Source of the DNA: Symploca sp. SIO3C6
GTDB taxonomy: Bacteria > Cyanobacteriota > Cyanobacteriia > Cyanobacteriales > Coleofasciculaceae
DNA length: 64,000 bases
Direction: 5' to 3'
Assembly (NCBI GenBank): GCA_010692425.1
Contig: JAAHHJ010000003.1
Span: 62,001 to 126,000, forward strand
The position numbers and the translations under genes are program-made. Below are positions 15,967 to 24,425 of this stretch, in pieces. Every line of letters starts with the position of its first letter. The stretch's first letter is position 1. The notes under the pieces are model-generated. The model saw only the letters and a program-made list of their open reading frames with translations. It searched no databases and had not been told where the DNA came from.

Positions 15967-17287
15967 GGCTCCTGATCCCAACATCATGAAAGCCGTTGAA
16001 CAGCTGGGCTACCGCGTCACCGTTGGAGACGTTGCCACCAAGGCTGGATTAAATATTAACCTGGCAGAGCAAGGATTACTGGTTTTAGCCTCTGATGCTG
16101 GCGGACATTTGCAAGTCTCAGAATCTGGGGAAATTGCCTACCTCTTTCCCAAAAACTTTCGCTCAATTCTCCGCAACAAGTTCCTACAGCTACGCTTACA
16201 AGAATGGTGGGCTAAGGTTTGGCGCGTTTTATTCTACTTGATTCGGATTTCTTTTGGAATTGTCCTGCTGCTGTCAATTGTTCTGATGATGATCGCAATC
16301 ACGATTATAATTGTCAGCATTAACTCTAGCAGTGACAATGATTCCAGAGGGGGCTCAAGCCGTAATACTGGTGGCGGTGGTATCTTCTTCCTGCCTCGTT
16401 TCTGGGGACCTGATCTGTTTTGGTTTTTCAGCCCAGATTACTACGAAAGTAACCCTCAAAGACAAAGATTATCTTCCGTTTCCTCCGAAAGGAGTCAGAT
16501 GAATTTTCTAGAAGCAATCTTCTCTTTTTTGTTTGGCGATGGCAATCCCAATGCCGATTTAGAAGAGCGTCGTTGGCAAGACATTGGTGGAGCCATTCGT
16601 AACTCGCGAGGTGCTGTTGCTGCTGAACAAATTGCGCCCTATCTCGATGAGCTTGGAGAGGGATACCAGCGCGAGTATGAAGATTATATGCTGCCGGTAC
16701 TAACAAAGTTTAATGGGCATCCTGAAGTTTCTCCAGCAGGAGAAATTGTCTATCACTTCCCACAATTGCAGACAACAGCTAAAGAACAACATCAGCAATC
16801 TGTACAAGCCTATCTAAAAGAAAAACTTTGGCGGTTTAGTCAGGCAAGTAGTGGGCAAATCATGCTAGCCATTGGATTAGGAGCGCTAAACTTGATTCTG
16901 GCTCTAGTTCTAGGGGAGTTATTACAAGGGGGAATTGCTGCCGAGTTGGGTGGATTTGTTGCCTTTGTACAATTAATTTACCCGGTATTACTAGTTTATG
17001 GTATCGGTTTTTTGACAATACCGCTAATGCGCTATTTCTGGGTTCAATGGAAAAATCGCCGCCTTGAAGTGCGAAATCAACAACGCCAAGAAAGAGCAAC
17101 CGTACTCAATCGGGCAGATACAAATTTAAAGCAAAAAATCGCATATGCTCAACAGTTTGCTGCTCAAAAAATTATTAACCAAGAGGATTTAGTATATACT
17201 AGCGAAACTGATTTACTCGACCAAGAATTAGAGCGCAAAGACCAAATTGATGCTGAATGGCAGCGACGTTTAGAGTCTAATTCTTGA
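15965..17287 (+). CDS. conserved membrane protein of unknown function
   Basis: This is a 440-residue protein. Residues 1-60 form a small winged-helix-like module (KAVEQLGYRVTVGDVATKAGLN), followed by one or two membrane helices (about 85-120), a Gly/Ser/Asn-rich linker and an aromatic segment (FWGPDLFWFFSPDYYESN). A second copy of the N-terminal-like module follows (ANLEERRWQ..., to about 270: DELGEGYQREYEDYMLPVL, then FNGHPEVSPAGEIVYHFP), and then two more helices (about 300-365) with a charged C-terminal tail. The repeated helix-wing module with 'GEI.Y.FP' endings indicates an internal duplication. I associate the architecture with a cyanobacterial/plastid conserved family of unknown role. 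Confidence 0.85.
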   Translation: MAPDPNIMKAVEQLGYRVTVGDVATKAGLNINLAEQGLLVLASDAGGHLQVSESGEIAYLFPKNFRSILRNKFLQLRLQEWWAKVWRVLFYLIRISFGIVLLLSIVLMMIAITIIIVSINSSSDNDSRGGSSRNTGGGGIFFLPRFWGPDLFWFFSPDYYESNPQRQRLSSVSSERSQMNFLEAIFSFLFGDGNPNADLEERRWQDIGGAIRNSRGAVAAEQIAPYLDELGEGYQREYEDYMLPVLTKFNGHPEVSPAGEIVYHFPQLQTTAKEQHQQSVQAYLKEKLWRFSQASSGQIMLAIGLGALNLILALVLGELLQGGIAAELGGFVAFVQLIYPVLLVYGIGFLTIPLMRYFWVQWKNRRLEVRNQQRQERATVLNRADTNLKQKIAYAQQFAAQKIINQEDLVYTSETDLLDQELERKDQIDAEWQRRLESNS

Positions 17288-17313
17288 TTGCTTGATGGTC
17301 TAGATAACAATTG

Positions 17314-18642
17314 CTACTTGTGGGCGTGTACGTAGTCAATAAAGTAAAATCTGGGCTCAAGCCATAGTTTAAGCCAAGTGTAAACTACTAAACCTAGCAG
17401 TGCAATTAGAATCAAAGGGAGACCCAAACTTACTCGCTGTTGATCTCGAATCAAGCTTACCACTGCAATTGTTAGAGCAAAATAGCCTAACAGCGCTCTC
17501 TGTAATTGCTTGATTCTTGAAAGTGCCTCTCGACAGCTGCGACAATGCTGAGTGTGTTGTCTATAGCGATCAAGTAAGACCTGACGGTTATTATTAATTG
17601 GGGTTATAGTTTGAGTACTAAGTCCGACTGTGTGCCAAGGTAGTTTTCCCTGAGAATACTTATCAAACCAATTACGAAACTCAATCACTAAGCGGTCAGC
17701 ACCTGTAGGCATTTTATAATAATTTTTCCAGCTCTCCAGCTGTTGGCGCTGTTGGAGAACATATTCCTGCTGATGCAGCAAAATCATATCTCCATCTAGA
17801 ACTAAGTTGCGAGTCTTGAGGTGATTCCACCAACGAGGTGTCAGGTGATGGAGTATTTTAGCAAAGTTGCGGGGAAATTGAGCCACTATCCTAGATTTGC
17901 CGGGAGTGACTGGCAGGCAGTAGGTAACAAGTCCAACTTGCTTGTCGCCTCCGAAACTGATAGCATACTCTAGGCGGCAAGGAGGTTCAAAGGTAATGGA
18001 AGTTATAAAACGTCCTGATATATGAACTTCAATTAAATTGAGTGTTGATTCCACAATTTCCATTTGGAGAGGACTTGCCTGTTCTCGATTCCCTTGCACA
18101 CCGTGATGAGCAAAAGGAACATGACTAGGATCAGCTACATTTTCTACCAAGGTTTGCCAATCATATTCAAGATCACGGACAAAAGAAGACCAAACAAAAC
18201 CCTTAGTAGCATCTACTTGGGGTGATAGAGGTAGGGGAGTAACAGCTGCCGTTTCTGCTGAGGAAGCATCAGGCCAAACCCAAAGCAAATCATTTTCCTG
18301 GTGACAAGGCAGTGAGAGCGCACATAGGTTTTTTCGATTCTTGGCAATTAGTTGTGGATTCTCTGCTTGAGGAACATGAGTGCATAGCCCTTGGGAGTCA
18401 AACTGCCAGCCATGATAGCTACACATCAGATTACCTGTATTCTCATCCACACGACCTTCACTCAAGGGAGCAAGTCGGTGGGGACATTGATCTAAAAACA
18501 CGCGGTAGCTATCAGATGAACTAGGCTTCCAAATTACCAAGCGCAATCCCAAAAGGGTAACTGGGGTTGGTCGTTTTGGGTCAAGGTCTTCTAGAGGAGA
18601 GAGAGGATACCAGTGCTGAAAAAAGTTGAACTCTGGTTGCAC
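17314..18642 (-). CDS. Rieske [2Fe-2S] oxygenase, pheophorbide a oxygenase/Tic55-like
   Basis: The 442-residue protein has an N-terminal Rieske domain with ligands CPHRLAPLSEG and CSYHGWQF (about residues 48-80), and a mononuclear iron motif NVADPSHVPFAHHG (about 165-178). A C-terminal CRSC motif (about 375-378) and two membrane helices follow. This order is that of the PaO/Lls1/PTC52/Tic55 group, which oxygenates tetrapyrroles or related compounds at membranes in plants and cyanobacteria. The start is GTG; no ATG fits. It lies downstream of the EthD operon but after a good terminator, so it may have its own promoter. The substrate is unknown. Confidence 0.88.
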   Translation of the reverse strand: MQPEFNFFQHWYPLSPLEDLDPKRPTPVTLLGLRLVIWKPSSSDSYRVFLDQCPHRLAPLSEGRVDENTGNLMCSYHGWQFDSQGLCTHVPQAENPQLIAKNRKNLCALSLPCHQENDLLWVWPDASSAETAAVTPLPLSPQVDATKGFVWSSFVRDLEYDWQTLVENVADPSHVPFAHHGVQGNREQASPLQMEIVESTLNLIEVHISGRFITSITFEPPCRLEYAISFGGDKQVGLVTYCLPVTPGKSRIVAQFPRNFAKILHHLTPRWWNHLKTRNLVLDGDMILLHQQEYVLQQRQQLESWKNYYKMPTGADRLVIEFRNWFDKYSQGKLPWHTVGLSTQTITPINNNRQVLLDRYRQHTQHCRSCREALSRIKQLQRALLGYFALTIAVVSLIRDQQRVSLGLPLILIALLGLVVYTWLKLWLEPRFYFIDYVHAHK

Positions 18643-18736
18643 GGCGGCACTAGTCTTAAAAAGCTTCTATTTGTTTGTACCATATCAATTACCCAATTTG
18701 AGTTGAAATTCCTGAATTTTTAATATAAAAAGAAGT

Positions 18737-18776
18737 AGCGTGGACATCTCGCTTGCACCAGTAAGACGCCCACGCT
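18737..18776 (-). terminator. rho-independent terminator of the EthD operon
   Basis: Read on the minus strand, AGCGTGG and CCACGCT (18770-18776 and 18737-18743) form the base of a long hairpin that is followed by CTTCTTTTTATA. It lies between the EthD-like gene and the Rieske gene. Confidence 0.7.
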
Positions 18777-18805
18777 CAGAATCATAGCCAGCTTAATTTA
18801 TTGAC

Positions 18806-19747
18806 TCAGAGAGTTGCATAACTTGCAAGCTCAGATTTACCGTTCATTAAGGAAACAATATCATCTTTGAGTTGATTAATTGCTCCCACTTCTGCAATCA
18901 GCTCTGCTACACTGGAACTCCGTTGACCAGCAATAGTCATTTTGCCATCATAGACAAAGGTATAAGCAGTTCGCTCAGGAAATGGACTAATTTGTTGAAT
19001 ATAATTTGCCTGATTCGCCACAGCTGCTGCATACTCTTGAGAAGCAAAGAATGCTTCCATCTCTAGAGCATTTGAGAAAGCAATTTCAAAGGCAGCTTGA
19101 TACTGCTTCTCCAGCGGTTCAAAATGGCTTACTCCGGCAGCATCTGGACGTGAATTGTCCACTTCTTCAAACAAATGCAGTCGGAGTTTGAGAACTAAAT
19201 CACTCTTGACAACAGATGCAGCAAAAGTGTCTGTCATGTATTGACGAAAAGCCTCAACACTGACGCCACTGGCTTTCTTGACCATGACGTGGAACTTGAG
19301 AACATTTAATTCTCCGTTGGGAATACCTGTTTCCAAGCGATCAACATAAGTTTTGGAATTTCCAAAACTACTATTGTAGCCAATGGCTTTGCTAAACAGG
19401 TTGTGTTCATCATCCATCAAAATGACAGACGCATTGAACCAACTTTGACGCTCACTTTCACTAGTAAAAGTCAATTCTGCAATGCCATCGAACTGGTCTT
19501 CAGCTAGTGTATTGTATTCTACACCTTCAATAGCTGGCCAAAGTCCACCCTGGTTATGTTCCAGATGGAACTGCCAATATTGATACTGACCAGGAAGCCT
19601 CGCACAGACTGGACCGTGGACATTTCGCCAGTAGTCGTCAAAAACATTTAAACTAATGCCCTTTCGCTTCCAAAGAAGAACGTAAAACGCTACTTTTCCT
19701 TTCTGGTCACGCGCTGCATAATCAAGTTTAGTTAGTTCTGAAATCAT
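18806..19747 (-). CDS. EthD-domain protein (tandem dimeric alpha/beta barrel)
   Basis: This is a 313-residue soluble protein. The first half contains an EthD-like ferredoxin-fold unit (VAFYVLLWKRKGISLNVFDD, YWRNVHGPVCARLPG), and the second half repeats the fold (LNVLKFHVMVKKASGVSVEA, FRQYMTDTF). EthD-type units dimerise to form small barrels that bind or modify hydrophobic ligands; tandem copies act as one pseudo-dimer. It is the last gene of a three-gene leftward set with spacers of 43 and 47 bases. No catalytic residue can be assigned. The combination with a SnoaL-like and a CMD-like protein suggests metabolism of a small aromatic or polyketide-like compound, which is inference. Confidence 0.82.
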   Translation of the reverse strand: MISELTKLDYAARDQKGKVAFYVLLWKRKGISLNVFDDYWRNVHGPVCARLPGQYQYWQFHLEHNQGGLWPAIEGVEYNTLAEDQFDGIAELTFTSESERQSWFNASVILMDDEHNLFSKAIGYNSSFGNSKTYVDRLETGIPNGELNVLKFHVMVKKASGVSVEAFRQYMTDTFAASVVKSDLVLKLRLHLFEEVDNSRPDAAGVSHFEPLEKQYQAAFEIAFSNALEMEAFFASQEYAAAVANQANYIQQISPFPERTAYTFVYDGKMTIAGQRSSSVAELIAEVGAINQLKDDIVSLMNGKSELASYATL

Positions 19748-19794
19748 TCTTCAAGCTCCTACCAAGAAGTTTACTTTACTAATGCAACTTGGAA

Positions 19795-20418
19795 TTAGGC
19801 TGTGGTAATCAAATTCAGTAATGCGCTGGGAGCAAAGACATCACGATAGAAAGTTAACTGTTCAGTTTTGAGGTAGCAGCCACCTCGATGACCTCGGCGC
19901 ACCCAGGTTACATTTCCTTTAGCGATGGTTTCGTTGGTCTCGTCGTCCTCACACTTCCATTCAAAGTAAGTGAATTCACCATGAAACATGACAATTGGCC
20001 AAGCCATTGTCACCCCTGGTTGAGCAATTAGTGCCCACCAATGTTGCTCACGCTCTTTTTGTTGTTCCAAGCCGGAATAAGGACCATCTTGGCACAGATA
20101 AACCAAATCGTCGCGATATTCACCGGTTAAAATGTCACCTCGTCCTTGTCTTAAGGCTTCACAATGAGTGGGCCACCACTCTTTATTCTCCCGTTCAATT
20201 TGTTCGAGTGTGTAATTAGAATCGATCGCTGGTAAGGTTCCTTCTTTCATCGCCACAATGTTTTCAGCCTGTTCGATGAGTTGTTTGGCTAAATTAGGAC
20301 TGACGAGATTGGGGCGGGAATAATCTGCTACTAAATCTTTGTAATAGTTAGTCCGCTTGTTGAGTTTATTTTCGGTATTAAGGACAGATGTATTAGAACC
20401 ATTAGCTGTAGAAACCAT
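19795..20418 (-). CDS. SnoaL/NTF2-like protein
   Basis: This is a 207-residue soluble protein. The first 60 residues are a polar helical extension. The rest fits a cone-shaped NTF2/SnoaL fold: helices (EIERENKEWWPTHCEALRQG region), then curved strands ending in GNVTWVRRGHRGGCYLKTEQ and LTFYRDVFAPSALL. SnoaL-like folds serve as cyclases, isomerases, hydratases or oxygenase partners. The middle gene of the leftward operon, it lies 43 bases after the CMD-like gene and 47 before the EthD-like gene. No catalytic pair can be named with confidence; GxxxYRDDLVYLCQDGP is a conserved-looking pocket segment. Confidence 0.7.
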   Translation of the reverse strand: MVSTANGSNTSVLNTENKLNKRTNYYKDLVADYSRPNLVSPNLAKQLIEQAENIVAMKEGTLPAIDSNYTLEQIERENKEWWPTHCEALRQGRGDILTGEYRDDLVYLCQDGPYSGLEQQKEREQHWWALIAQPGVTMAWPIVMFHGEFTYFEWKCEDDETNETIAKGNVTWVRRGHRGGCYLKTEQLTFYRDVFAPSALLNLITTA

Positions 20419-20461
20419 TAGTTTTTGCTCCTGTATAATCGATAAAAAACTCTTGCTTTTG

Positions 20462-20830
20462 CTAGTTAACTGCTACTAGTTCCGAATCAATTTGCTCAAA
20501 CACTTCATTAAGTGCGCCAAAGCAACCTGCGGCTTTATTGAAGCCTGCATAAACACACATGAACACGAGTAGCTCTTCAATTTCTTCCCTTGTAGCTCCC
20601 TGTTGAAGCGCCATGTTAACGTGTGCGCCAAAGGGATTGCCAGGACCGGTATGATCTTGGTTAGCCACATCAACGGCGACTGTGATTAAAGCCTTGGTCT
20701 TTTGGTCAATTAATGGTAAACCCCAAGCTTCGCCAGCGACACGAGTACAAAAATCACCAAATTTGGGGTTGATACTACTTAAAGCCTGTTGAAGCTCTTT
20801 GTCTTCTAGAACTGCATTTTTGTAAGCCAT
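20462..20830 (-). CDS. carboxymuconolactone decarboxylase (CMD) family protein
   Basis: This is a 122-residue helical protein. The CMD signature is in HVNMALQQGATREEIEELLV, preceded by KTKALITVAVDVANQDHTGP. The CxxC pair of AhpD peroxidoreductases is absent, so it resembles gamma-carboxymuconolactone decarboxylase or uncharacterised CMD relatives rather than an alkylhydroperoxidase. It begins the leftward operon. An unusually strong ribosome binding site, AGGAGGAGG, lies immediately upstream. No other protocatechuate or beta-ketoadipate pathway gene is visible nearby, so a classical decarboxylase role is doubtful. Confidence 0.85.
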   Translation of the reverse strand: MAYKNAVLEDKELQQALSSINPKFGDFCTRVAGEAWGLPLIDQKTKALITVAVDVANQDHTGPGNPFGAHVNMALQQGATREEIEELLVFMCVYAGFNKAAGCFGALNEVFEQIDSELVAVN

Positions 20831-21537
20831 TTTCCTCCTCCTGTAAATATGAACAGTTGCAATAAAATAACCAACAGTTTCTAAGAAAACGCTTATTCAC
20901 ATACTTAGGTTATAATGTCGTAGCTCGGAGCTAATTTGAATAGCATAGACTGTAGCTATAAGCAAAATAGAAATTTTCAGTGGTCTAGGACCTTAAGTTA
21001 CTCAGCATTAGTCTGTTACTATTTCAGTCTCTCAACTTCGTTAAGTTTTCACCAGTGAAGATTTGGTATTTAAGAGCAAAATTAAGTTTTGTATCGAAAA
21101 AAAACACACCGCCGCCATGCTTTAGCATCGTAAGCTCATAGTCTCACACCAACTTTCTTAAAAAATAATTATATTTTGGGTTTTTAAGATATGATTGAAG
21201 TAAGGGAAAACAGCTAACTTAACATTCGGGTTTTGAGTGTAAATATATAATTAAGATTCAGATCGAAACACTTAAGAGGTATCCCCTTTTCAGGTGGAAG
21301 GATGAATCAGGGAAAATCGAATTTGCCTTCAAAGCATAGCTTCCTGTAATCTTATTATTTTTACTCCCACCCAATTGAACTGTTATCCTCGCTGTCGCAA
21401 CTCCTTGCTTAGTCAACTGTATCGATGAGAACAACTTGCTTCACCTGATGGTGTTTCTTTAGTACTGGGCGTGACGGGAGTAAAACAACTAAAGTTTTTG
21501 TTTAAAATCATTATTTTTGCTGGTCAAGATTTTGCCA
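20831..21537. other. divergent regulatory region
   Basis: About 700 bases lie between the leftward CMD operon and the rightward RHH-like gene. No gene is seen. A TATAAC-type hexamer near 20910 on the minus strand could be the operon promoter. A C-rich/AAAA boundary near 21280 and several AT-rich tracts are present. Such a long divergent space is compatible with complex regulation. Confidence 0.45.
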
Positions 21538-21900
21538 ATGAAGTTAAGTAGTAATTGTAATGACTGCTGTCTAGTGAGTAATCAAGAAGATGAGGAGTTG
21601 GTTGTTGTCAAAGGAGCAGTGCCGAGTTATCTGAAGCTTCAGTTCAAGGTGCTATGTGCCCAGCGAGGCTTGAAGATGAGTTCGGTTCTAGAGCAACTGC
21701 TCAAGAGATGGATACAAGCAGGCGGACCTATTTCCTCTAATCTTCTACCTGAAGAAGACCCTGAAGATGTGAAGGGATATGTTCCCAAATCTTTAAAACT
21801 TCAGTTTAAAGTCATTTGTACTCAGCAACGAGTCAAAATGCGTCATGTTCTGTACCAAATTATTAATGAATGGGTACAGAGTGGTGGTTTTCTTGACTAA
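21538..21900 (+). CDS. tandem ribbon-helix-helix-like protein
   Basis: The 120-residue protein consists of two copies of a 40-residue unit: VKGAVPSYLKLQFKVLCAQR...LLKRWIQAGG and VKGYVPKSLKLQFKVICTQQ...IINEWVQSGG. Each unit has a short strand, a basic helix, a turn and a second helix, the plan of Arc/CopG ribbon-helix-helix DNA-binding proteins, which normally work as dimers. Here one chain could be a built-in pseudo-dimer. An upstream TTG would add seven residues. It lies between the CMD operon and the ThDP enzyme and is a good candidate for their regulator; that is inference. A CxxC near its N-terminus (CNDCC) may bind metal. Confidence 0.7.
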   Translation: MKLSSNCNDCCLVSNQEDEELVVVKGAVPSYLKLQFKVLCAQRGLKMSSVLEQLLKRWIQAGGPISSNLLPEEDPEDVKGYVPKSLKLQFKVICTQQRVKMRHVLYQIINEWVQSGGFLD

Positions 21901-21952
21901 GAGCTTGAGGAATGGAGCGCTTGTACTCTTTTAAATAGTTTTTTCCTATTAT

Positions 21953-21975
21953 TTGTATTAACTAAGTTAATACAA
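21953..21975. terminator. perfect 9-bp stem hairpin
   Basis: TTGTATTAA pairs with TTAATACAA around CTAAG. It lies 53 bases after the RHH-like gene, but a T run follows on neither strand, so termination is only possible. Confidence 0.45.
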
Positions 21976-22078
21976 AAACCAGCAGCGTAGTTGTTTCTAA
22001 ACAATTAGGAATTAGCTGCGTTTCCTATATTCCATAGCTTTCACTCTTTGATAATAAATATTTTTTCCATTTAAATAG

Positions 22079-22276
22079 CTGTTTAGCAAAGCTAGTGATA
22101 AGATTCCTTGTTTTGACAAGTTGCTCAATAAATTCAATCAAGGACTTAATTTTGCAATAAAGGGGAATTATGGAGATTCTATAGCTGTGAAGACTTTGCT
22201 AAAACCTCAAACTTGGGATGATTCCCAGGAAATTACAGCAATAACTAAGCTGCATCAGGAATTACTTAGTATCTGA
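22079..22276 (+). pseudogene. start-less coding remnant
   Basis: The frame is open for 65 codons between stops and lacks an ATG; a TTG at 22121 gives 51 residues. The composition is protein-like (helical, charged, ending ITAITKLHQELLSI). No family is recognised. It may be the C-terminal end of a deleted gene. Confidence 0.35.
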
Positions 22277-22296
22277 GATTAGGGTTATACCTTACT

Positions 22297-24084
22297 ATGA
22301 ATACACAAGCTACACTCTTACCATCCAAGTCACCTGCAACTCATTTTCCTCTTGCCATAGAAAAGGCAAATACTTGGTCGGATGTCTTGCCTGGACTAAG
22401 TAAACCGCAAGTTGCCCCACTTTCAGTTTCCGAAGCATTAGTCAAGACTTTGGAACAAATGGGAGTTAAATATGCCTTTGGGGTTTCCGGAGGTGCGATC
22501 GCACCTTTATGGGCTACGCTACAACATAGCTCAATTGAGGTGCTTCACTTCCGCCATGAAGCAGGAGCGGCTTTTGCTGCAGTTGAGGCTTACTTTGCTA
22601 GTGGCAACCCAGTTGTAGTGTTTACAACCACAGGACCAGGGATCACTAATGCTTTGACTGGGTTGTTAGCTGCCCGCTGGGAGGGTGCGAAGTTAATTTT
22701 CCTATCCGGTGCAACCTCAGCACCACAGCGAGGACGCTGGGCTTGCCAAGAAACTAGCACTTACACAATGCCCCATGCCGGTCTGTTTACCTCGGGAGCG
22801 CTGTTTAATTATGCCACTACTTTTGAATGCAGTAGTCAACTTGCAGAGGTTTCGATAAGACTTGCCCTTGGTCTAGCCCGCCCGGATGGCTTTGTAGCTC
22901 ATCTAAGTATCCCCACAGCTATCCAGACTAGTTCTGTCAAGACATCATTGCCAGGAGTAAGTTTATCTTATGCTCCGGTAACTATTAGTGAGGATGCGAT
23001 CGCACAATGTGCCAGCTTATTATCTCAAGGATCGTTCGCCATTTGGGTTGGTTTTGGGGCGCGGAAGGCAGCAGCAGAGATTCGTCAGCTTGCCGAAAGA
23101 ACAGGTGCTGCGGTGATGTGTTCACCACGCGGCAAGGGCATTTTTCCTGAAGATCATCCTCAGTTTGTCGGTGTCACTGGCTTTGCTGGACATGCATCAG
23201 TTTTAAAGTACATGCAGGAGCAACCTCCTTTACGCACACTGGTGCTGGGAACACGCCTGGGTGAGTTTACCTCGTTCTGGAATCCCGAGATGGTTCCTTC
23301 AGGCGGGTTTCTCCATGTTGATATTGATCCAGAAGTGCCAGGAACAGCCTATCCAGAAGCCGCAACATTGGCGATCCAGTCCGATGTCGGAGAGTTCGTC
23401 AAAGCTCTAATGAAGTACTTTCCAGAGCGTCCTAGTAATTTACAGGGACTGAGACTACCTCGACCGAAGCGCCATGCTATTAATCCTAGTACAGAGGGTC
23501 CAGTACGACCAGAAGTGCTGATGAATATGATTCAAAGAGTGATTGTTGAAGGAAGCAATGCGATAGTGATGGCGGAGGGAGGAAATTCCTTTGCTTGGGT
23601 AATTAATCGGCTGCGATTTGCTAAAACGGAGCGTTACCGGGTTAGTACTGGCTTTGGGAGCATGGGTCATTTTGTCACGGGCGTTGTCGGTGCAGCGTTG
23701 GCACACAATCGCAAGGCTGTTGCCATCGTTGGGGATGGTGCCATGCTGATGAACAATGAAGTCAGTACAGCTGTCAGATACCAAATTCCTGCTGTTTGGA
23801 TTGTCCTCAACGATGGACGTTATAACATGTGTGAAAAGGGACAAGCAATGCAAGGTTTTACAGATACAGATGCAAAGATTCCGCAAACGGATTTTGTCAA
23901 GATTGTCCGTGGTATGGGAGCTGATGGTATCTGTGTTGACAAGGAATCCGACATCCAAGCAGCCTTGGAGAAGGCAATGGCAGCAACTAATCCATTCGTT
24001 GTTGATGTCCTAATTGATCCAGATCAGCCTGCGCCAATTGGGAATCGTATTCAAAGTCTAATTGCGCAAGGGTTACAAAGTTAG
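22297..24084 (+). CDS. thiamine diphosphate-dependent enzyme (acetolactate synthase-like)
   Basis: This is a 595-residue enzyme of the acetohydroxyacid synthase/pyruvate oxidase superfamily. The catalytic Glu that activates ThDP is at 88 in FRHEAGAAF. The central domain has a GFGARKA nucleotide-fold stretch, and the C-terminal ThDP/Mg motif reads GDGAMLMNNEVSTAVRYQIP ending at LNDGRYN. Relatives make or break C-C bonds next to a carbonyl; the scytonemin enzyme ScyA belongs to the same superfamily. No scytonemin gene set is nearby, so I do not call it ScyA. It is followed by a short SD-led frame and a methyltransferase, and preceded by the RHH-like gene. Confidence 0.88.
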   Translation: MNTQATLLPSKSPATHFPLAIEKANTWSDVLPGLSKPQVAPLSVSEALVKTLEQMGVKYAFGVSGGAIAPLWATLQHSSIEVLHFRHEAGAAFAAVEAYFASGNPVVVFTTTGPGITNALTGLLAARWEGAKLIFLSGATSAPQRGRWACQETSTYTMPHAGLFTSGALFNYATTFECSSQLAEVSIRLALGLARPDGFVAHLSIPTAIQTSSVKTSLPGVSLSYAPVTISEDAIAQCASLLSQGSFAIWVGFGARKAAAEIRQLAERTGAAVMCSPRGKGIFPEDHPQFVGVTGFAGHASVLKYMQEQPPLRTLVLGTRLGEFTSFWNPEMVPSGGFLHVDIDPEVPGTAYPEAATLAIQSDVGEFVKALMKYFPERPSNLQGLRLPRPKRHAINPSTEGPVRPEVLMNMIQRVIVEGSNAIVMAEGGNSFAWVINRLRFAKTERYRVSTGFGSMGHFVTGVVGAALAHNRKAVAIVGDGAMLMNNEVSTAVRYQIPAVWIVLNDGRYNMCEKGQAMQGFTDTDAKIPQTDFVKIVRGMGADGICVDKESDIQAALEKAMAATNPFVVDVLIDPDQPAPIGNRIQSLIAQGLQS

Positions 24085-24098
24085 GAGAGAATTTAATC

Positions 24099-24158
24099 AT
24101 GGTACATCAGCCAGTAGGTATTCCTTCGCTGGCAGTGAACTCTTTAAACTCGCTCTAA
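24099..24158 (+). CDS. short SD-led open frame (possible truncated gene)
   Basis: ATG at 24099 is preceded by TTAGGAGAG at 24081-24089 with good spacing. The frame encodes MVHQPVGIPSLAVNSLNSL, 19 residues, then TAA. It overlaps nothing and starts 14 bases after the ThDP enzyme, as a next operon gene would. It may be the start of a gene lost when the adjacent MITE region formed, or a real microprotein. Confidence 0.3.
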   Translation: MVHQPVGIPSLAVNSLNSL

Positions 24159-24192
24159 CCGAAAGTCTAATTTCTGTGTCATCCATCCATTT

Positions 24193-24300
24193 TATAGCAC
24201 TACGCGCTACGGTTAGGACATCTTTTTTGGGAGTCGATTTATGATTTATTCTGTCTTTACACCTAATGGTAGTGTCCTAACCAAAATGCGTACTGCTATT
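24193..24300. repeat. MITE-like element, family 1b, copy 1
   Basis: A 108-base element begins TATAGCACTACGCGC and ends GCGTACTGCTATT. The ends form imperfect inverted repeats of about 28 bases including GGTTAGGACA. It is identical to the copy at 25352-25459 except for the last base. Confidence 0.85.
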
Positions 24301-24425
24301 TTAACCAAATGCCAGTTCTATCTTGTTGAGGCTCTATAAGGCAAAATCTTTGCTGAATGAAGTTTTAGAGGTTACTTAACTATCTCGTTCGGAAAGAATT
24401 AGTTGTACAGCTACCTGAAAGTTAT

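Larger units (their letters stand above)
21901..22296. other. intergenic region with hairpin and coding-like scrap
   Basis: The 396 bases hold the hairpin at 21953-21975 and a 65-codon open stretch at 22079-22276 without ATG. That stretch reads FDKLLNKFNQGLNFAIKGNY then GDSIAVKTLLKPQTWDDS and ends at TGA just before the ThDP gene. It looks like the tail of a lost gene. Confidence 0.45.

Noticed and set aside
18737-18776. Part of a CRISPR array
   Set aside because: It is a single hairpin with no regularly spaced repeats; no CRISPR array was seen anywhere in the window.
22297-24084. Calling the ThDP enzyme ScyA of scytonemin synthesis
   Set aside because: Only the superfamily motifs fit; no scyB, scyC or ebo genes are in the window.
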